From: Alphaproteobacteria bacterium
GTDB taxonomy: Bacteria; Pseudomonadota; Alphaproteobacteria; ATCC43930; CGMCC-115725
DNA length: 64,000 bases
Direction of reading: 5' to 3'
Assembly: GCA_030041335.1 (NCBI GenBank)
Contig: JASHOB010000019.1
Span: 17,351 to 81,350, forward strand
Made by a program: the position numbers and the translations under genes. A model generated the notes under the pieces. The model was given only the letters and a program-made list of their open reading frames with translations, made no database searches and was not told the origin of the DNA. Shown in pieces: positions 53,792 to 62,890 of the stretch (its first letter is position 1; each line of letters starts with the position of its first letter).

Positions 53792-54545
53792 ACCGCCTTG
53801 CCAAGGCATCCGCGCTGCGCAGCAACAAGCCGGTATCAACTCCGACGGCGACAAAGAGATAGCCCCATTCGATGTAGCGTCGCGCCTCGTCCTCGTTGGT
53901 GGTGAGGATGCCGGGTGCCTTGCCGCACTTGCGGATCAATGCGGCGGCATTGCGGATCGCCTCCTGAACGGCGGGATGGCCGGGCTGACCGATCACGCCA
54001 AAGGAGGCTGAAAGGTCGGACGGTCCGATAAACACGCCGTCGACGCCTTCGACCGAAGCGATCTCCTCGAGCCGTTCCAGCGATGCGCGCGTCTCGACCT
54101 GCACCAAGAGGCAAATCTCCGCGTCGGCCTTTTTGAGATAATCGGTTACGCGGCCATAGCGGCTCGCACGGGCGCCCCCTGCAACGCCGCGCACGCCCTT
54201 GGGCGGATAGCGTGTCGCGGCGACCGCGGCGACGGCCTCGTCACGGGTTTGGACATAGGGCACCAGCACGGTCTGCGGCCCGAGATCCAGCACCCGCTTG
54301 ATGAGCACCATGTCGTTCCACGCCGGACGCACGATCGGCGCCGCGCCGCCGCGCTGGACCGCCTGCAGCTGCCGCAGCAAGTCCGGCACTTCGTTGGGCG
54401 AATGTTCCGTGTCGAGCAGAATCCAGTCGAAGCCGCTATCAGATAAAATCTCCGCGCCGATATTGCTGCACAGGCTGCTCCAGATTCCAATCTGCAGCTT
54501 GCCGGCGGCGAGTGCGGCCTTGAACTCGTTGTGTTGCAGTTCCAT
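53781..54545 (-). CDS. HpaI-type class II 2-oxo-acid aldolase
   Basis: Members of this HpcH/HpaI family cleave 4-hydroxy-2-oxo acids to pyruvate or related 2-oxo acids plus an aldehyde, using a divalent metal. The 254-residue product shows FDWILLDTEHSP, APIVRPAWND, VLVPYVQTRDEA, KGVRGVAGG, LLVQVETR (metal Glu) and GVFIGPSDLSASFG (metal Asp). The ATG at 54545 is preferred over the GTG at 54554 because AGGAG is 8 nt away. The hydratase gene lies 11 bp upstream, the pairing expected for successive steps of a meta-cleavage lower pathway. Confidence 0.9.
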   Translation of the reverse strand: MELQHNEFKAALAAGKLQIGIWSSLCSNIGAEILSDSGFDWILLDTEHSPNEVPDLLRQLQAVQRGGAAPIVRPAWNDMVLIKRVLDLGPQTVLVPYVQTRDEAVAAVAATRYPPKGVRGVAGGARASRYGRVTDYLKKADAEICLLVQVETRASLERLEEIASVEGVDGVFIGPSDLSASFGVIGQPGHPAVQEAIRNAAALIRKCGKAPGILTTNEDEARRYIEWGYLFVAVGVDTGLLLRSADALARRFKG

Positions 54546-54556
54546 TGCATTCACTC

Positions 54557-55339
54557 CTAGACGAATTGCACCGCGAGTCCGCCGAGCGGGCCAAAATCGG
54601 CATGCACGGTGTCGCCTTTGTGCGCCCAGATCGGACGGATGAACGACCCCGCCAGCATGATCTGTCCGGGAGGCAGCGAAATGCCGTGATGACCGAAGCG
54701 GTTGGCCAGCCAGGCGATGCCCATCGCCGGATGACCCATGACCCCGAGCGCCAAGCCGGTTTCTTCAATATCGGCATTGCGGTAGAGCGCACCGCCGACC
54801 CAGCGCAGATCGACATCGAAGGGCTTCAGCGGCCGGCCGCCGATCACCAGTCCGGCTGCGGCGCCGTTATCGGCGACCGTGTCGAATATCTTGCGCGGAT
54901 TCTGGACGCGGGCGTCAACAATCTCCATCGCGGGCACGACATACTCGGTGGCGCGCATCACCTCCATCAACCCGACCCCGGGACCTTTCAATTCCTTGTT
55001 CAAAACGAACACCAGCTCGATCTCGACCCGTGGCACACAAAAGTCGTCGTGACGAATCTTGGCGCCGTCGGGAATCATCATGCTATCGAGGAGGTGGCCG
55101 TAGTCGGGCTCGTCGATTTGCGAGGAGGCCTGCATCGCCTTCGAGGTCAGGCCGATCTTATAGCCGATGATCTTGGCGCCTTTCGCGACTTTGCGTCTGA
55201 TGAGAATGTCCTGGATGGCATAAGCATCCTCGAGCGTGATGTCGGACCAGGTCTTGTGAAGCTGCACCATGGGCTTGCGCGCTTCCTCGGCGGCGAGCAA
55301 ATCGGACGCGGCCTTTTGCCGGTCGGCTTCAGACATCAT
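54557..55339 (-). CDS. HpaH/MhpD-type 2-oxo-alkenoate hydratase
   Basis: This fumarylacetoacetase-like fold protein hydrates 2-oxo-pent-4-enoate or 2-oxo-hept-3-ene-1,7-dioate in meta-cleavage pathways. The 260-residue length fits HpaH. It shows IIGYKIGLTSKAMQ, the metal-binding VEIELVFVLN and PAMEIVDARV, and LGVMGHPAMGIAWLANRF. GGGAG lies before the ATG pair at 55339/55336. The longer open frame upstream is not protein-like. It forms an operon with the aldolase. The exact diacid is not known. Confidence 0.9.
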   Translation of the reverse strand: MMSEADRQKAASDLLAAEEARKPMVQLHKTWSDITLEDAYAIQDILIRRKVAKGAKIIGYKIGLTSKAMQASSQIDEPDYGHLLDSMMIPDGAKIRHDDFCVPRVEIELVFVLNKELKGPGVGLMEVMRATEYVVPAMEIVDARVQNPRKIFDTVADNGAAAGLVIGGRPLKPFDVDLRWVGGALYRNADIEETGLALGVMGHPAMGIAWLANRFGHHGISLPPGQIMLAGSFIRPIWAHKGDTVHADFGPLGGLAVQFV

Positions 55340-55892
55340 GGCCTTTCTCCCTTCTTGCGCCTCAATCAATCCGACCGCCGCCGGCATGTTGCAAAGCCCT
55401 GAAGCGATTCGCCACGACGCGACGCGCCTGCGGTCACCGCGACGTTCGCGACCACGCGGCCGGCCCCTCATCGTCGAGACCGCCGATCATGCGATTTACC
55501 CGGCCGAGCCGCAACCTCCGCCAATGAAATTGTGGGCGGAAGACAATCGATCGGGCAGGTGGCGGCTGCCAATCCTAGCTGCGGCATGAATCGGCCTCAG
55601 CTTCCCTGGGGCCGGCCAATCCTCGGTCGCCGGATCGATTGCCGTTGCGCAAGAAGCCGGCTCCCTCGTCGCGAGCCCGCGGTCTTGTCCTTTTAAAGCC
55701 CGCTTCCGGGACCGGTTGAAAGAGCGGGTCCTGCCCTTTGACGGCCGCGCCAGCCTCGGCCGATGCCGGCTTCTATCCGCCGCCGGCGGCAAAGGGTGAT
55801 GGGCGCCCCGACCTGACGCAGCAACGGCCGCGGTAATTTGAGCGGCTTGGGCAATGGCCCTATGATGACCGCGGGTGGGACTGGAGCCAATC
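55340..55892. other. Gap without a supported gene
   Basis: About 550 bp lie between the divergent hydratase and hisI genes. Short open frames cross it on both strands, but none has a convincing start, ribosome site or recognisable motif. No tRNA fold, T-run terminator or repeat is evident. Promoters for both flanking genes should lie here, but I cannot place the boxes. It may be decayed coding DNA. Confidence 0.5.
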
Positions 55893-56300
55893 ATGGTCGA
55901 CGGTTTGGCCGCCTTGCTGGCGGAAGTGAGATTCGATGCAGGCGGACTGATCCCGGCGATCGCGCAACAATATAATTCCGGCGAGGTTCTGACGCTCGCC
56001 TGGATGAATCGCGACGCGCTCGCCGCGACCCTTGAGTCGGGCCGCGTCACCTATTGGTCGCGCGCGCGTCAGAGACTGTGGCGCAAGGGCGAGACGTCGG
56101 GGCAAACGCAACGGCTGGTCGAGTTGCGGCTCGATTGCGACGGCGATGCGGTGCTGCTCTTAGTCGATCAGACCGGTGTCGCCTGTCATACCGGACGGCG
56201 AAGCTGCTTCTTCCGCGCCGTGCGCGAGGGTGGGCTTGTCGTCATTGCCGACCCGCTAATCTCACCCGAGAAACTATATCCGGGCGGCACCGCGCCTTAG
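55893..56300 (+). CDS. hisI: Phosphoribosyl-AMP cyclohydrolase HisI
   Basis: HisI opens the adenine ring of phosphoribosyl-AMP in histidine synthesis with zinc and magnesium. The 135-residue product shows TLAWMNRDAL, YWSRARQRLWRKGETSGQTQ, the metal-binding LDCDGDAVLLLVDQTG, and the zinc motif ACHTGRRSCF. The ATG at 55893 follows CTGGAG; the ATG at 55875 is less likely. The gene stands alone, without hisE or other his genes, in the midst of catabolic genes. Its stop overlaps that of convergent ligC by 4 bp. Confidence 0.95.
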   Translation: MVDGLAALLAEVRFDAGGLIPAIAQQYNSGEVLTLAWMNRDALAATLESGRVTYWSRARQRLWRKGETSGQTQRLVELRLDCDGDAVLLLVDQTGVACHTGRRSCFFRAVREGGLVVIADPLISPEKLYPGGTAP

Positions 56301-57244
56301 CCGCGGGCAAGATCCCGCTCGAGCTTGTCCAGCGTGCGCATGGAATCAAGTACCTGCCTGACGCTGGAGTTGGGCTCGCGCCTGTCCTTGATCGCGGCAA
56401 AGAATTCGCGATCCTCGAGTTCGATGCCGTTGGTTGAGACATCCACCTTCGATACGTCGATCGGCTTGTCGTAGCCATCGACCAGATCGTCATAGACCGC
56501 CTTGTAGGTGCCGTTATCGCAAATGTAGCGGAAGAACGAGCCGAGCGGGCCATTATTGTTAAAGGACAGCGACAGCGTCAGGATTGCACCCGAAGCCACT
56601 TTGAGCTGAATGCTCATGTCCATGGCGATCTTCAATTCGGGGTGGACCGGTCCCTGCACCGCATGCGCGACCGTCGGCAACTCCCCGGTCTGGTACTGGA
56701 ACAGATCGACGGTGTGGCAGGCGTGGTGCCACAGCAGATGGTCGGTCCAGCTCCGCGGCTGGCCCTGTGCATTCATATTGGTGCGGCGAAAAAAATAAGT
56801 CTGCACGTCCATTTGCTGGATCTTGAGCTCTCCCGATTTGATCCGTTTATGTATCCACTGGTGGCTCGGGTTGAAGCGGCGCACATGGCCCGCCATCGCC
56901 ACCAAGCCAGTCTCCTTTTGCACCCGGACGATGCGTTCGGAATCCGCGAGGCTGTCGGCCATCGGAATTTCTATCAGCACATGCTTGCCCGCGCGCATGC
57001 ACATTTCCGCTTGCTGGGCATGGATCTGCGTCGGGCTCGCCAGGATCACCGCGTCAAGGCCCGGCTGCTTCAGGCTCTCGGCCAGGTTTGTGGTCCAATG
57101 CGGAATCTTCCATTTCTTGGCGACTTCCTCGGTGCCGGCGGGTCGGCCGCCAGTGAGCGAGATCACCTCGACATCCGGAATCCTGGCCAGGGCCTCGAGA
57201 TGCCGGATTCCGAACGCCCCCTGCCCCGCCAGCGCGATTTTCAT
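56297..57244 (-). CDS. ligC: 4-carboxy-2-hydroxymuconate-6-semialdehyde dehydrogenase LigC
   Basis: LigC oxidises the LigAB product with NADP, yielding 2-pyrone-4,6-dicarboxylate. The 315-residue length equals the well-studied Sphingobium enzyme. This Gfo/Idh/MocA protein has an N-terminal Rossmann motif (IALAGQGAFGIRHL), ILASPTQIHAQQ, the lysine motif GKHVLIEIPMADS, and the LigC-like block HVRRFNPSHQWIH, QQMDVQTYFFRRTNMNA, SWTDHLLWHHACHTVDLF and SFFRYICDNGTY. It follows ligB by 21 bp and ends the lig operon. Confidence 0.95.
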   Translation of the reverse strand: MKIALAGQGAFGIRHLEALARIPDVEVISLTGGRPAGTEEVAKKWKIPHWTTNLAESLKQPGLDAVILASPTQIHAQQAEMCMRAGKHVLIEIPMADSLADSERIVRVQKETGLVAMAGHVRRFNPSHQWIHKRIKSGELKIQQMDVQTYFFRRTNMNAQGQPRSWTDHLLWHHACHTVDLFQYQTGELPTVAHAVQGPVHPELKIAMDMSIQLKVASGAILTLSLSFNNNGPLGSFFRYICDNGTYKAVYDDLVDGYDKPIDVSKVDVSTNGIELEDREFFAAIKDRREPNSSVRQVLDSMRTLDKLERDLARG

Positions 57245-57265
57245 GCCGCCTCCTAATGCCGCGAG

Positions 57266-58522
<1,257 letters not shown>

Positions 58523-58526
<4 letters not shown>

Positions 58527-59407
58527 AATCGATTCTCCCAATAGAGTCGCATCGGATTGCCCACCAAGAGAGCCTGCTGTTGCGAGGCCCCGGGCGCGAT
58601 ACGCGGAATCATGTCGACCAGGACACCGTCATCCGGCATGTGCGTCGTCATGTTCGGATGCGGCCAGTCGGTGCCCCACAACACGCGGTCCGTGAACCTT
58701 TCCACCAGTGTCTTCGCCAGCGGCACGAAATCGTCATAGGGCGGGCCTAGCCTTGAGATGCGCTCGGGCCCGGTCACCTTCACCCACAGGTTGGGGTGAT
58801 CGGCCAACACCTTCATATAGGCCTGAAAATCGGCATGTTCGACTCCCTTTTGCGCGTCCGGCAGCGACATATGGTCGAGCACTGCGATGGTCGGCAAGGC
58901 CTCGAGGAATGGCACCATCTTAGCAAGGCTCGGTGCCTCGAAATAGACCACGACATGCCAGCCCAACGCCGCCACACGGCGCGCCAGCGCGAGATGCACC
59001 CGCGGATCGACGGCATCGACGAGGCGCGGCAGGAAATTGAAGCGTACGCCGCGGACGCCCGCTTCATTCATGTCGCGCAATTCCGCGTCGTCAATGGTCG
59101 GCTTGACCACGGCGATCCCGCGCGCGCTGCCATTGGCTGCAAGAAGCGCATCAATCGTCGCGGCATTGTCGGTGCCGTGACAACTTGCCTGAACGATCAC
59201 GTTGCGCGAGAAGCCGAGAAAATCGCGCAAGACAAAGAGTTGCTCCTTGGGCGCGTCGTAGGGCGTGTATTTTCGCTCAGGCGCGAACGGGAATTTGGCG
59301 GCCGGACCGAAGACATGACAATGGGCGTCGACCGCACCTGGCGGGGGCCGGTACCTGGGCTTGGTCGGGCTTAGGCAATAGGATTGAAAGTCACCATCGG
59401 CGGGCAT
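58523..59407 (-). CDS. ligI: 2-pyrone-4,6-dicarboxylate lactonase LigI
   Basis: LigI is an amidohydrolase that opens 2-pyrone-4,6-dicarboxylate to 4-oxalomesaconate. The 294-residue product has the signature VDAHCHVFGPAAKFPFAPE (about residues 27-45, metal/substrate His), QASCHGTDN, RGVRFNFLPR, AVLDHMSLPD, WVKVTGPERIS and WGTDWPHPNM. The ATG at 59407 follows GGAG by 8 nt. The gene heads the operon ligI-ligA-ligB-ligC and overlaps ligA by TTGA. Confidence 0.93.
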
Positions 59408-59500
59408 GCCGCACTCTCCAATTCTGACGGAGCAATTTATGACGCATGAATTTAGCCGGTCTTGGTCGCGGTGCAATCCCGTTCGCCATTAGCTGCGCCG

Positions 59501-59857
59501 ATGGCCGACACAAACAACAAGGGCGCGACCCTGCTTTGTCGCGTCGAGGAGATACCGGACCGAACCGCACGCGGCTTCGTTTTCGGCAGCGGCGTCGACC
59601 GGCGCGACATTTTCGTCTATCGGCGCGGCGACACGCTTTACGGCTACCACAATGCCTGTCCTCATCAGGGTACGCCGTTGAATTTCCTGCCCGACCGGTT
59701 CCTTGACAGCGAAGGCGCCCATTTCCACTGCACCACGCATGGTGCGCAGTTCCGCATCGCAAGCGGTTTTTGCGTCCTCGGCCCGTGTCGCGGCAAAAGG
59801 CTGCGCGCCATCAGGCTGCGCCTCGCCGATGGCGCGGTGTGGTGGCTGCCCGATTGA
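59501..59857 (+). CDS. Small stand-alone Rieske [2Fe-2S] protein
   Basis: The product has about 118 residues and is a single Rieske domain: ACPHQGTPL (Cys-Pro-His) and HCTTHGAQF (Cys-x2-His) separated by about 18 residues. It could serve as a ferredoxin for the Rieske oxygenases nearby, though orphan proteins of this type also occur outside such systems. The ATG at 59501 has no visible ribosome site; in-frame TTG/GTG starts at 59462-59471 are alternatives. It is divergent from ligI across 93 bp. Confidence 0.8.
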   Translation: MADTNNKGATLLCRVEEIPDRTARGFVFGSGVDRRDIFVYRRGDTLYGYHNACPHQGTPLNFLPDRFLDSEGAHFHCTTHGAQFRIASGFCVLGPCRGKRLRAIRLRLADGAVWWLPD

Positions 59858-59870
59858 TGCGGCTCGAGGG

Positions 59871-61289
59871 CTAAACCACCCTGATGTTTTTGAATTGCCA
59901 GGGATCCGAGCGATCGAGGTCCTCGGCAAAGAGACGGCCGCGATCGTGGAGCGGCGTCCAGTCGCCCCACACGCCCGCCATCTCGCCGAGATAAGGAAGG
60001 CAGATGTCGAGCACCGGGCGGAAATCAATCTCGTCCGGCTCGATGATGCCGCGGCGCGGATTTCGCAGGGCCCAGACCACGCCGGCGAGCACCGGCGCCG
60101 TTACCTGCAGACTGGTGGCGTTGTTGTACGGCACGAGCCGGCGCGCCTCGTCCACCGTCAAGCGCGACCCATACCAATAGACACCCTTGGGGTTGCCCAT
60201 GAGCAGCACGCCGAGTTCGTCGATACCGCCCGAGGCGATATCGTCCATGATCAAGCGCTTCTCGTCTTGCAGGTTCCAGTTCTTGCCCGCGAGCTCATGC
60301 AGCGACAGCACCGCCCCGTCGCAAGGGTGATAGGCGTAATGCACGGTCGGGCGATAGGAGACGTCGTCGCCCGCCCCGACCGTAAAGTAATCGGCAATCG
60401 AAATTGATTCCCCGTGGGTGATGAGATACCCGAGATACGAACCCTCGAGTGGCGTCCAGCTGCGGACACGCGTGCTGGCGCCGGGCCGGTTGAGATAGAT
60501 GGCGGCGCGGCCGCCGAAATCATGCCGTGCGCCGTCGGCGGGAAAATGCTTTTCGTGGCTGCCCCATCCCAATTCAGCCGGCTGCGACCCTTCGCTGAAG
60601 AAGCCGTCGATGGACCAGGTGTTGACGAACTCGCCCACCCGCTTCGCCTGGGTCGAAACCTGCGTATCTCGTTCGGCGATGTGAATGACCTTGATGCCAA
60701 GCCGCGACGCCAGCGCCGCCCAACCGGCGCGATCGACCGGAACATCGGCGGCGACGCCGGTGTCGCGGGCCACGTTGAGCAGTGCTTGCTTGACGAAGTG
60801 CGATACCAGGCCCGGGTTGGCGCCATGGGTTAGAATCGCGGTCGGCGCGACGGGAAATTTCTTGCGCAGCTCGAGCGCGCTTTCGCGCAGCGCGTAATTG
60901 GAGCGCGCCGATGGCGACAAGGACGGATCGGTATAGCCGCCGGGCCACGGCTCGATGCAGGTATCGATGTAAAGCGCGCCTTGGGCGAAGCAGAATTCGA
61001 TCAGCGCCAGACTCGAGACATCGACCGAGACGTTGACCAGAACGTCGCCGTTGCCAATGAGCGGCGTGAGCACGCTTCGATAATTGTCGCGCGTCAGCGG
61101 CGCCACCAGAAATGTGATCCCCAGCGCGCGCGCCTCGTCGTGACCGCGCTCCTCGGCGGTAACGATGGTGATTTGCGACGGCGCCATGTCGATATGGCGC
61201 AGGAACAGCGGCAGCACGCCCTGGCCGATCGAGCCGAAGCCGACGATCACCATGCGACCCGCAAACTTGAAGTATTTGGTCTCGGCCAT
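59871..61289 (-). CDS. hss: Homospermidine synthase
   Basis: This enzyme makes sym-homospermidine from putrescine and spermidine or a second putrescine, with NAD as internal redox cofactor; homospermidine is a typical alphaproteobacterial polyamine. The 472-residue product shows VIVGFGSIGQGV (residues 14-25), IDTCIEPWPGGYTDP, THGANPGLVSHFVKQ, HYAYHPCDGAVLSLHE and YGSRLTVDEARRLVPYNNATSLQV. The ATG at 61289 lies 4 nt after the stop of the hydroxyacid dehydrogenase gene, so both are one operon. Confidence 0.93.
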   Translation of the reverse strand: MAETKYFKFAGRMVIVGFGSIGQGVLPLFLRHIDMAPSQITIVTAEERGHDEARALGITFLVAPLTRDNYRSVLTPLIGNGDVLVNVSVDVSSLALIEFCFAQGALYIDTCIEPWPGGYTDPSLSPSARSNYALRESALELRKKFPVAPTAILTHGANPGLVSHFVKQALLNVARDTGVAADVPVDRAGWAALASRLGIKVIHIAERDTQVSTQAKRVGEFVNTWSIDGFFSEGSQPAELGWGSHEKHFPADGARHDFGGRAAIYLNRPGASTRVRSWTPLEGSYLGYLITHGESISIADYFTVGAGDDVSYRPTVHYAYHPCDGAVLSLHELAGKNWNLQDEKRLIMDDIASGGIDELGVLLMGNPKGVYWYGSRLTVDEARRLVPYNNATSLQVTAPVLAGVVWALRNPRRGIIEPDEIDFRPVLDICLPYLGEMAGVWGDWTPLHDRGRLFAEDLDRSDPWQFKNIRVV

Positions 61290-61293
61290 CGGA

Positions 61294-62274
61294 TTAGAGC
61301 ATGCTCTCGAGGACACGGTCCGGCGGACGATGGCCGTCGGCAAAGGTCTTGATGTTGATGATGACTTTTTCTCCCATGTCGATGCGTCCCTCGATGGTGG
61401 CGGAGCTCATATGCGGCAGCAAAACCACATTATCCAGAGTCAACAACGACGGGTTCATATCGGGCTCTTGTTCGTAGACGTCAAGGCCCGCGCCCGCGAT
61501 GTCGCGGTTACGCAACATTTGCGCCAACGTCTCTTCATCGATGACGCCGCCGCGTGCGGTGTTCACGATAAAGGCCGACGGCCGCAAGAGCCTAAGGCGG
61601 CGCGCCGATAGGAGATGGTAGGTCGCCGGCGTATGCGGACAATTGACCGAGACGATGTCCATACGCGCCAGCATCTGATCCAGGCTCTCCCAATAGGTCG
61701 CCTCCAATTCCTGCGCCACCTCGTCCGGCACGCGGCGGCGATTGTGGTAGTGGATCGCGAGACCGAACCCCCTGGCGCGCCGAGCCAGCGCCTGGCCGAT
61801 ACGGCCCATGCCGACGATGCCGAGCCGCTTGCCCCACAGTCGATGGCCCAGCATCAAGGTCGGCGCCCAACCGCTCCATTGATGCTGCCGCACCATGCGC
61901 TCGCCCTCGCACAGGCGACGGGCGGTCGCCAGGATCAGCGCCATGGTCATGTCGGCCGTGTCCTCGGTGAGGACGCCCGGCGTGTTGGTTACCGTGACGC
62001 CTTTCGCTCTTGCCGCCGCCAAGTCGATATGATCGACGCCGGTGCCGAAATTGGCGATGAGCTTGAGCCGTGGTCCGGCGGCGGCAATGACGTCGGCATC
62101 GATCCGGTCGGTCACCGTCGGCACCAGCACCTCGGCCTCGGCGGCGGCGGCCTTGAGCGCCGCCTGGTCAAGGGGCACATCGTCGGTGCTGAGCCTGGTG
62201 TCGAACAGCTCCATCATCCGCGTCTCGATGGCGTCGGGGAGCTTGCGCGTCACGATCACCAATGGTCGTCGCAC
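61294..62274 (-). CDS. D-2-hydroxyacid dehydrogenase (glyoxylate/hydroxypyruvate reductase-like)
   Basis: The 326-residue protein belongs to the NAD(P)-dependent D-isomer 2-hydroxyacid dehydrogenase family. It shows NFGTGVDHIDL, the dinucleotide motif GIVGMGRIGQA (about residues 152-162), the catalytic Arg in VNTARGGVIDE, the Glu in DVYEQEPDMNP and the His in LLPHMSSAT. The GTG at 62274 is the start; AAGGA lies 8 nt upstream. It may reduce glyoxylate or hydroxypyruvate, which would fit the isomerase at 53015, but that link is an inference. Confidence 0.92.
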   Translation of the reverse strand: MRRPLVIVTRKLPDAIETRMMELFDTRLSTDDVPLDQAALKAAAAEAEVLVPTVTDRIDADVIAAAGPRLKLIANFGTGVDHIDLAAARAKGVTVTNTPGVLTEDTADMTMALILATARRLCEGERMVRQHQWSGWAPTLMLGHRLWGKRLGIVGMGRIGQALARRARGFGLAIHYHNRRRVPDEVAQELEATYWESLDQMLARMDIVSVNCPHTPATYHLLSARRLRLLRPSAFIVNTARGGVIDEETLAQMLRNRDIAGAGLDVYEQEPDMNPSLLTLDNVVLLPHMSSATIEGRIDMGEKVIINIKTFADGHRPPDRVLESML

Positions 62275-62400
62275 AAAGGTTCCTTCCTCTAGGCCGACAG
62301 GCAGACGGTCATCGCCTAGAACGGGCCCGATGGCAAGTCCGCTGGCGATTCGAGCGGCGGTCCTTGACCGAGCTTCGACGCGACGCTAGAGCATCGGCCC

Positions 62401-62889
62401 GTGCGGTGGGGAGCGACCTTTCTGGCCGTGGCGGCCTTGGCGACGGCGATCACGACGGCATGGGCCGACGACAAAAGCGCGCCAGCTGCGCCTCGTTTCG
62501 AATCGCTGCGTTGGGACAAGGTCAACCTGCGCGCCGGGCCGGGCGATCAATATCCGATCCGCTGGGTGCTGACGCGCAAGGGCATGCCGGTCGAAGTCCT
62601 CGACAGCTTCGACGTCTGGCGCAAGATCCGCGATTGGCAAGGCAGCGTCGGCTGGGTGCACGAACGCATGCTGATTGGCAATCGCACCGTCATCGTCACC
62701 GGCATCGAGCGCACGCTCCATGCCGATCCGAACGAGACGGCGAAGCCGGTGGCGCGCGCCGAACCGGGCGTGGTCGGCCGGCTTCTTGCCTGCCGCGGCG
62801 CCTGGTGTCGGATCGAGGCGCAGGGCGTCAAGGGCTGGATCGAGCGTCGCGCGATCTTCGGCGTCACCCTCGACGAAGTCTTGGAATAG
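62401..62889 (+). CDS. Secreted protein with two bacterial SH3-like domains
   Basis: The 162-residue product has a signal peptide (about residues 1-22, cleavage after AWA) and two SH3-like modules. The first contains VNLRAGPGDQYPIRWVL, VWRKIRDWQGSVGWVHE; the second contains GVVGRLLACRGAWCRIEAQGVKGWIE. Such proteins often bind peptidoglycan or envelope partners. The start is a GTG at 62401. It is divergent from the dehydrogenase gene and ends one base before the convergent Rieske gene. Its specific role is unknown. Confidence 0.88.
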   Translation: MRWGATFLAVAALATAITTAWADDKSAPAAPRFESLRWDKVNLRAGPGDQYPIRWVLTRKGMPVEVLDSFDVWRKIRDWQGSVGWVHERMLIGNRTVIVTGIERTLHADPNETAKPVARAEPGVVGRLLACRGAWCRIEAQGVKGWIERRAIFGVTLDEVLE

Positions 62890-62890
62890 C

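Noticed and set aside
54546..54554. GTG start for the HpaI aldolase
   Set aside because: The GTG lies on the AGGAG ribosome site itself; ATG 54545 is correctly spaced.
55496..56050. Minus-strand open frame across the hisI upstream gap
   Set aside because: Half is antisense to hisI, and the rest is low-complexity Arg/Pro/Ala sequence with no ribosome site.
61294..61306. Palindrome AGAGCATGCTCT at the end of the hydroxyacid dehydrogenase gene as an operator
   Set aside because: It lies in coding sequence encoding ESML and has no spacer or promoter context; probably chance.
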